From contig CATXZX010000021.1 in the NCBI GenBank assembly GCA_958404085.1, positions 1 to 10,768 on the forward strand: a stretch of DNA of 10,768 bases, written 5' to 3'. The DNA is from an uncultured Prevotellaceae bacterium. Its GTDB lineage: Bacteria > Bacteroidota > Bacteroidia > Bacteroidales > Bacteroidaceae. The position numbers and the translations under genes were made by a program. Positions 6,805 to 10,768 of this stretch are shown piece by piece; the stretch's first letter is position 1; every line of letters starts with the position of its first letter. The notes beneath the pieces were generated by a model that searched no databases, had not been told where the DNA came from, and worked only from the letters and a program-made list of their open reading frames with translations.

Positions 6805-8468
6805 CGTATATCCAGGACTTCGATGGTGTTGTTTGTCTTGTAATGGACAAACCATATACTGTTGTTGACCAGTCCGCCCCAGTTGCTGACTCTTTTCAGG
6901 TCGATTGGGTTCTGGTAGGGGATGGTCTTTACTTGTTTTTCCGTGAATTTCTTACCATAAAGCGACAGGCCGCGGAGCGCATAGTATCCGAAGTCGAATC
7001 CGCTCATGGCCATACAGGGGTAGGTAAGTGTGGCTGCACCGAACCATTTCTGGTATTTCCGGTCGAACTGTGTCGTTTGTGGCGACAGCGGATTGCGGTA
7101 GAAATTGGTGAAGAAGCACGTGTCGAACAGGTAGAAGTTTTTCAGCTGTGTAGTTACGTATGTCTGCCATTCCGGGTAGCCGAAAAGCCTGATTCTGTAC
7201 TCCGGATGTTTCTGGACGAACGTCTTGAGCTGCGGAACCAGTATGTTCAGCGACGTGATTTTATGGTCGGCCGGTACGATGGTGTTTGTCTTATTGGCCG
7301 ATAGGGCTTTCAACAGCGATTCTTCGTTGATGGCGCTGTTCAGGGTCTTGTAAGGCATGTTGTTAGCCTTCAGGTGAGCGGCCAGGGCTTTCGGAAACGC
7401 CTCTTCGTTGCTTCCGCAGAACACGGTATGGTTGTTTTTGAATAGAGCCGTATAACCTTTGCAGGCTTTTTCTATCTGGTAATGGTCTGAGGCGTTCATC
7501 TGGATGAGGTAGGGGTTCTCGTTTATTTCCCTGTATTTAGAGAGAAACGGAACAAGAAGCAGTATCTCGTTGCGTTTGGAGTAGTCGCTCAGGATAGGGA
7601 TTTGTTCCTGATACAGCGGACCTACGATGATATGGACCTTTTTCAGGGCTGCGTTTTGCAACAGGCTCTGGATGTCGGCTTCTGTCCTTCCCGAGTGGAA
7701 CGTGTGTATGGTGGCCGAAACGCCCTGTTGCCTGAGGCTGTCTACGGCCAGCAGAAACCCTTTGTAGAATTCAAGCGACTTGGCGTCATCCTTCGTGTTG
7801 TTTTTCAGGGGGAGTACAACCGCTATGCGTATCGGGTCGACTCCTTTTTCGGGTGCAAGCGTTTGCTGCTGGGGCTGTACGCTTTTCGTTTGCTGCGCGG
7901 CAACCGGAATTTTGATGGTCATGCCTTTTTTCAGTTTACCCTCTTCGCCGTTCAGTTCCGGATTGACGGCTTTTATTTCCTGTTCGCTGACGTTGTACAT
8001 CTTTCCGATGCTGTACAATGTTTCTTTTTTCTTGACTTCGTGGTTTCGGGTCTTTACCGTTTCGCGTACCGTCTTGCACGTTGTGTTTTGGGGCAACCGG
8101 ATCACTTCGCCCACCTTGAACGATTTTTCGTCGAAACCGGGATTCTGTTTACAGATAGCCTGTGCGCTGACATGATATGTCTTGGTCAGCTGATAGAGCG
8201 TTTCGCCCTTCTGGATGGTGTGGTAGACGAATCCGGCGGGTGGGGCGATGAGGACTATCTGTCCGGTTCGGATGTTGCTCTCGATGCCGGGGTTGTGTTT
8301 CTTGATGTCGTTTACGGATGTTCCGTAAGACGATGCAATGGAATAAAGCGTTTCGCCGCCCTTTACGGTGTGTCGTGCAAAACCGTCGTTCTGTGCATAC
8401 GTGGAGACAAAACACCAGAAGAGCGACAGCGTAGCCAGCATACGCCAAAAATATTTGATATCGTTCAT
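6801..8468 (-). CDS. Secreted protein with three LysM repeats and a type-1 periplasmic-binding (LpoA-like) domain
   Basis: A 555-residue predicted periplasmic protein. Signal peptide about residues 1-25 (ending STYA, mature from Gln26). Three LysM repeats follow, at about 32-76, 82-127 and 143-192, each with the GETLYSIA or KETLYSIG type core; LysM repeats bind the glycan of peptidoglycan. After a Gln/Pro-rich linker (about 193-210), the remaining 340 residues, from IRIAVVLPL through IIVGPLYQEQIPILSDYS to MSGFDFGYYALRG, resemble the type-1 periplasmic-binding fold of amino-acid ABC receptors and of LpoA. No ABC transporter genes are adjacent, so a peptidoglycan-tethered sensor or regulator seems likelier than nutrient uptake; this is inference. 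The frame opens at 8522, upstream of the promoter element at 8492-8499, so that start is excluded. ATG 8480 is possible, but 8468 gives the cleaner signal peptide. Confidence 0.88.
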   Translation of the reverse strand: MNDIKYFWRMLATLSLFWCFVSTYAQNDGFARHTVKGGETLYSIASSYGTSVNDIKKHNPGIESNIRTGQIVLIAPPAGFVYHTIQKGETLYQLTKTYHVSAQAICKQNPGFDEKSFKVGEVIRLPQNTTCKTVRETVKTRNHEVKKKETLYSIGKMYNVSEQEIKAVNPELNGEEGKLKKGMTIKIPVAAQQTKSVQPQQQTLAPEKGVDPIRIAVVLPLKNNTKDDAKSLEFYKGFLLAVDSLRQQGVSATIHTFHSGRTEADIQSLLQNAALKKVHIIVGPLYQEQIPILSDYSKRNEILLLVPFLSKYREINENPYLIQMNASDHYQIEKACKGYTALFKNNHTVFCGSNEEAFPKALAAHLKANNMPYKTLNSAINEESLLKALSANKTNTIVPADHKITSLNILVPQLKTFVQKHPEYRIRLFGYPEWQTYVTTQLKNFYLFDTCFFTNFYRNPLSPQTTQFDRKYQKWFGAATLTYPCMAMSGFDFGYYALRGLSLYGKKFTEKQVKTIPYQNPIDLKRVSNWGGLVNNSIWFVHYKTNNTIEVLDIR

Positions 8469-8491
8469 GCCTTCTCTCATTATTTCGGGAA

Positions 8492-8499
8492 CAAAAGTA
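8492..8499 (-). promoter_or_regulatory. Bacteroidota -7 promoter element of the LysM-PorT operon
   Basis: Read on the minus strand this is TACTTTTG, an exact match to TAnnTTTG. A -33 candidate ATTG (8523-8520 on the minus strand) lies 20 nt upstream, close to the usual spacing. Predicted transcription starts near 8485, giving a leader of about 17 nt before ATG 8468. Confidence 0.6.
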
Positions 8500-8532
8500 C
8501 ATAAAAAAAGCCGTTTTCTCAATAGGAAACAT

Positions 8533-8540
8533 TAATTTTG
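8533..8540 (+). promoter_or_regulatory. Bacteroidota -7 promoter element of the CHU_C gene
   Basis: TAATTTTG matches TAnnTTTG exactly. No good TTTG is present at the -33 distance; the nearest T-rich stretch is GTTTTC at 8513-8518. Transcription would begin near 8547, about 9 nt before ATG 8556, which argues against the in-frame TTG at 8538 as a start. Confidence 0.5.
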
Positions 8541-8555
8541 CAGAAACGATTTGTC

Positions 8556-9257
8556 ATGAAGTTTCCTTTATTTATATTAGCATACTTGTTTTTTCTTTTC
8601 TTCCCGGTCTTTGCACACGGGCAGAATGTCGTTTTGCCGACGGCATCCCCCCTCATGGAGATTCAGGAAGATGGAGAAATGGTCGAGATGGTAGAATATT
8701 CAGGCTCCGGGCCTGTAATTTCGAAATTCCAGGCCCGTGCTGAAAATTATCTCGGATATATTCCGTATTACGAATGGCGCTTTTATATGGCAGGTAAGGA
8801 AAACGAACCTTACCTGATTCGTTACGACGAGCAGGTAGACTATACGTTCAAGACTTCGGGCACTACGTTTGTCCAGCTTTATATCACGTTTGTCAACGGA
8901 ACGGATACCGTGGAATACGAAATGGACGAGCCTTTTTCCGTTACGATAAGCGAGTCGAAACTGGAACTGCCCAATGCCTTTTCGCCCAACGGAGACGGCC
9001 AGAATGATATTTATAAAGTGAAGGAAGGGTATCAGAGCATCATCAGTTTTCATGCTTATATATATAATAGGTGGGGAAAACGGCTTTATGAGTGGACCGA
9101 CATAGACGGCGGATGGGACGGCAAATATAACGGGACCGACGTGAAGGAGGGGACCTACTTCTGCCTGGTAAAGGCTGTCGGGGCCGACGGCCGCAAGTAT
9201 GAGATAAAGAGAGATGTAAATCTGTTACGTGGATTTCAACAAAACGCAACGAAATGA
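8556..9257 (+). CDS. Small secreted protein with gliding-motility-associated (CHU_C, type B) C-terminal domain
   Basis: A 233-residue secreted protein. Signal peptide about residues 1-22 (MKFPLFILAYLFFLFFPVFAHG, cleaved before Gln23). A middle part of about 110 residues with YYEWRFYMAG and DYTFKTSGTTFVQLYITF looks like a PKD/Ig-like beta-sandwich. The C-terminal domain, about 138-225, begins LPNAFSPNGDGQND and contains YNRWGKRLYEW and GGWDGKYNGTDVKEGTYF. This is the CHU_C domain, which in type IX secretion systems acts as a sorting signal (type B). It is short for a CHU_C protein, many of which are large adhesins. The frame extends to a TTG at 8538, but that overlaps the promoter element. The stop overlaps the uvrA start as ATGA. 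Confidence 0.88.
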   Translation: MKFPLFILAYLFFLFFPVFAHGQNVVLPTASPLMEIQEDGEMVEMVEYSGSGPVISKFQARAENYLGYIPYYEWRFYMAGKENEPYLIRYDEQVDYTFKTSGTTFVQLYITFVNGTDTVEYEMDEPFSVTISESKLELPNAFSPNGDGQNDIYKVKEGYQSIISFHAYIYNRWGKRLYEWTDIDGGWDGKYNGTDVKEGTYFCLVKAVGADGRKYEIKRDVNLLRGFQQNATK

Positions 9258-10768
9258 CGGAGTGTGAACGAATAGAGAGAGGGGTGGTACAGGTACTTGG
9301 GGCAAGGGCTCACAATCTGAAAAACATCAATGTTTCCATACCGCGCAATAGTCTGACGGTCATAACAGGACTGAGCGGAAGCGGCAAGAGTTCCTTGGCC
9401 TTCGATACGATATTTGCCGAGGGGCAACGCCGCTACATCGAGACCTTTTCGGCCTATGCCCGGAATTTTCTGGACAACCTGGAACGTCCGGATGTAGACA
9501 AGATAACGGGGCTTAGCCCGGTGATAAGCATCGAACAGAAAACGACGAACAAAAATCCGCGGTCTACGGTCGGTACGGTTACGGAGATTTATGACTTCCT
9601 GCGCCTGCTGTATGCCCGTATCGGCGAGGCTTATTCGTATGTCTCGGGCGAGAAAATGGTGAAGTATACCGAAGAACAGTTGCTCGACCTGATACTGAAC
9701 GAATACGGAGGGCACCGCGTTTATCTGTTGTCCCCCTTGGTGAAGAACCGTAAGGGACATTATCGTGAACTCTTCGACTCGCTGAGGCGAAAAGGCTTCA
9801 TGACCGTCCGGATAGACGGCAAACTGACGGAATTGGTCAAGGACTTGCGCGTAGACCGCTACAAGAATCACGACATCGAACTGGTGGTGGACAAACTCGT
9901 CGTGCAGGAAAAAGACCGTAGCCGCCTGAAGAAAAGCATTGCCGCGGCCCTGACGCAGGGCGATGGGCTGATGGCTGTATTGGATGTGGACCACGAAGGT
10001 TCGTTCCGCCATTACAGCAAGCGCCTGATGTGTCCTGTTTCGGGCATCGCCTACAAAGACCCGGCGCCGCACAACTTTTCGTTCAACTCGGTTGTGGGGG
10101 CGTGTCCGCACTGCAAAGGGTTGGGCGAGATCAATGTGATAGACTACGACAAGGTAGTGCCCGATAAATCCCTCTCTATCCACGAGGGTGCTATCTTGCC
10201 TTTGGGCAAGTATAAGGCATCGCTCATATTCTGGGAGATAGATGCCCTGCTCGAACCGTACGGCTGTAACCTGAAGACTCCGTACGGCGAGATACCGCAG
10301 GAGGCGGTCGACGAAATTTTCCAAGGGTCGAACGAGCGCTTGCGGATCAGGGCCGAACTGGTGCATACGTCGACCGATTATTATGTGACTTTCGACGGAC
10401 TGAGCAAATACATCCGCCAGATGGCCGATCGCGAGATGTCGGCGTCGGCCCAGAAGTGGGTCGACCAGTTTGCCCGCACTACGGTCTGTCCCTATTGCAA
10501 GGGACAGCGGTTGAACCAAGAGTCGCTCCATTTCCGGATAGACGGTAAAAATATCTACGATGCTGCCTCGATGGACATAAAGGACCTGTATGCGTGGATA
10601 GAAAATCTGGAGCCCAGACTGGACCGGCGGCAGCGGCTTATCGGTCGCGAGATACTGAAGGAGATAGCCGGCCGCCTGCATTTTCTGTTGGATGTGGGGT
10701 TGGGGTATCTGTCGCTGAACCGGACGTCGTCAAGCCTTTCGGGAGGCGAAAGCCAGCGTATCCGGCTC
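9254..10768 (+). CDS. uvrA: Excinuclease ABC subunit A, 5' part (runs off the window)
   Basis: First 505 residues of UvrA, the damage-recognition ATPase of nucleotide excision repair, which works with UvrB. Visible: MTECERIERGVVQVLGARAH..., Walker A GLSGSGKSS (39-47), the conserved IEQKTTNKNPRSTVGT region (about 93-108), the insertion domain, and the ABC signature LSGGE (495-499) at the right edge. Cysteine sites: the first zinc module reads CPVS (Cys260, Ser263) then CPHC (Cys284, Cys287), so one of the usual four ligands is serine; a further CPYC pair lies at Cys412/Cys415. ATG 9254 overlaps the stop of the preceding CHU_C gene (ATGA), so UvrA is probably translationally coupled to a secreted protein. 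Nothing within the visible part is broken; the second ABC half lies outside. Confidence 0.95.
   Translation, partial: MTECERIERGVVQVLGARAHNLKNINVSIPRNSLTVITGLSGSGKSSLAFDTIFAEGQRRYIETFSAYARNFLDNLERPDVDKITGLSPVISIEQKTTNKNPRSTVGTVTEIYDFLRLLYARIGEAYSYVSGEKMVKYTEEQLLDLILNEYGGHRVYLLSPLVKNRKGHYRELFDSLRRKGFMTVRIDGKLTELVKDLRVDRYKNHDIELVVDKLVVQEKDRSRLKKSIAAALTQGDGLMAVLDVDHEGSFRHYSKRLMCPVSGIAYKDPAPHNFSFNSVVGACPHCKGLGEINVIDYDKVVPDKSLSIHEGAILPLGKYKASLIFWEIDALLEPYGCNLKTPYGEIPQEAVDEIFQGSNERLRIRAELVHTSTDYYVTFDGLSKYIRQMADREMSASAQKWVDQFARTTVCPYCKGQRLNQESLHFRIDGKNIYDAASMDIKDLYAWIENLEPRLDRRQRLIGREILKEIAGRLHFLLDVGLGYLSLNRTSSSLSGGESQRIRL

Noticed and set aside
7602..8504. 300-residue open frame on the plus strand
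   Set aside because: Antisense to the LysM/periplasmic-binding gene, whose repeats are clear on the minus strand. Phenylalanine- and cysteine-rich translation is typical of a shadow frame.
8538..8555. TTG start of the CHU_C gene
   Set aside because: It overlaps the promoter element; ATG 8556 gives a clean signal peptide.
9236..10681. 481-residue open frame on the minus strand
   Set aside because: It lies antisense to uvrA, whose sense translation shows unmistakable Walker A, zinc and signature motifs. The antisense product matches no family I recognise and has no signal peptide or promoter.

Overview
This window looks like ordinary chromosomal sequence from a Bacteroidota genome, most likely of the order Bacteroidales. 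The pointers are TAnnTTTG-type -7 promoter elements (matched by at least four gene starts), a PorT-family outer-membrane barrel, a protein with a gliding-motility/type IX secretion C-terminal domain, histidine kinase style (H-box AHQLGTP), the gene order DUF177-rpmF-fabH-era-der, and few strong Shine-Dalgarno sequences. I cannot fix the genus.

Layout, plus strand 212-5963: an orphan membrane histidine kinase comes first, then a housekeeping cluster. That cluster holds a DUF177/YceD protein, ribosomal protein L32 (rpmF), ketoacyl-ACP synthase III (fabH), the GTPases Era and Der, and a small DUF4878-like lipoprotein placed 3 nt behind der. Terminator-like hairpins lie between rpmF and fabH and between fabH and era. 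A strong bidirectional terminator (5988-6039) closes the cluster.

Minus strand 6070-8468: a two-gene envelope operon converges on that terminator. It encodes a secreted protein with three LysM repeats and a type-1 periplasmic-binding (LpoA-like) domain. This is followed, with a 4-nt ATGA overlap, by a PorT-family outer-membrane beta-barrel.

Plus strand 8556-10768: a divergent promoter pair (8492-8540) also drives a small secreted protein with a CHU_C/type B sorting domain. Its stop codon overlaps the start of uvrA by 4 nt. UvrA runs off the right edge at its first ABC signature motif.

No mobile element, CRISPR array, tRNA or rRNA was seen. The 157 bases at the left edge are T-rich and hold no convincing gene. 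Nothing here is clearly a new system. The most interesting points are the LysM-PBP1/PorT pair facing a CHU_C protein, the apparently leaderless DUF177 start, the in-operon terminators, and the incomplete first zinc site of UvrA.
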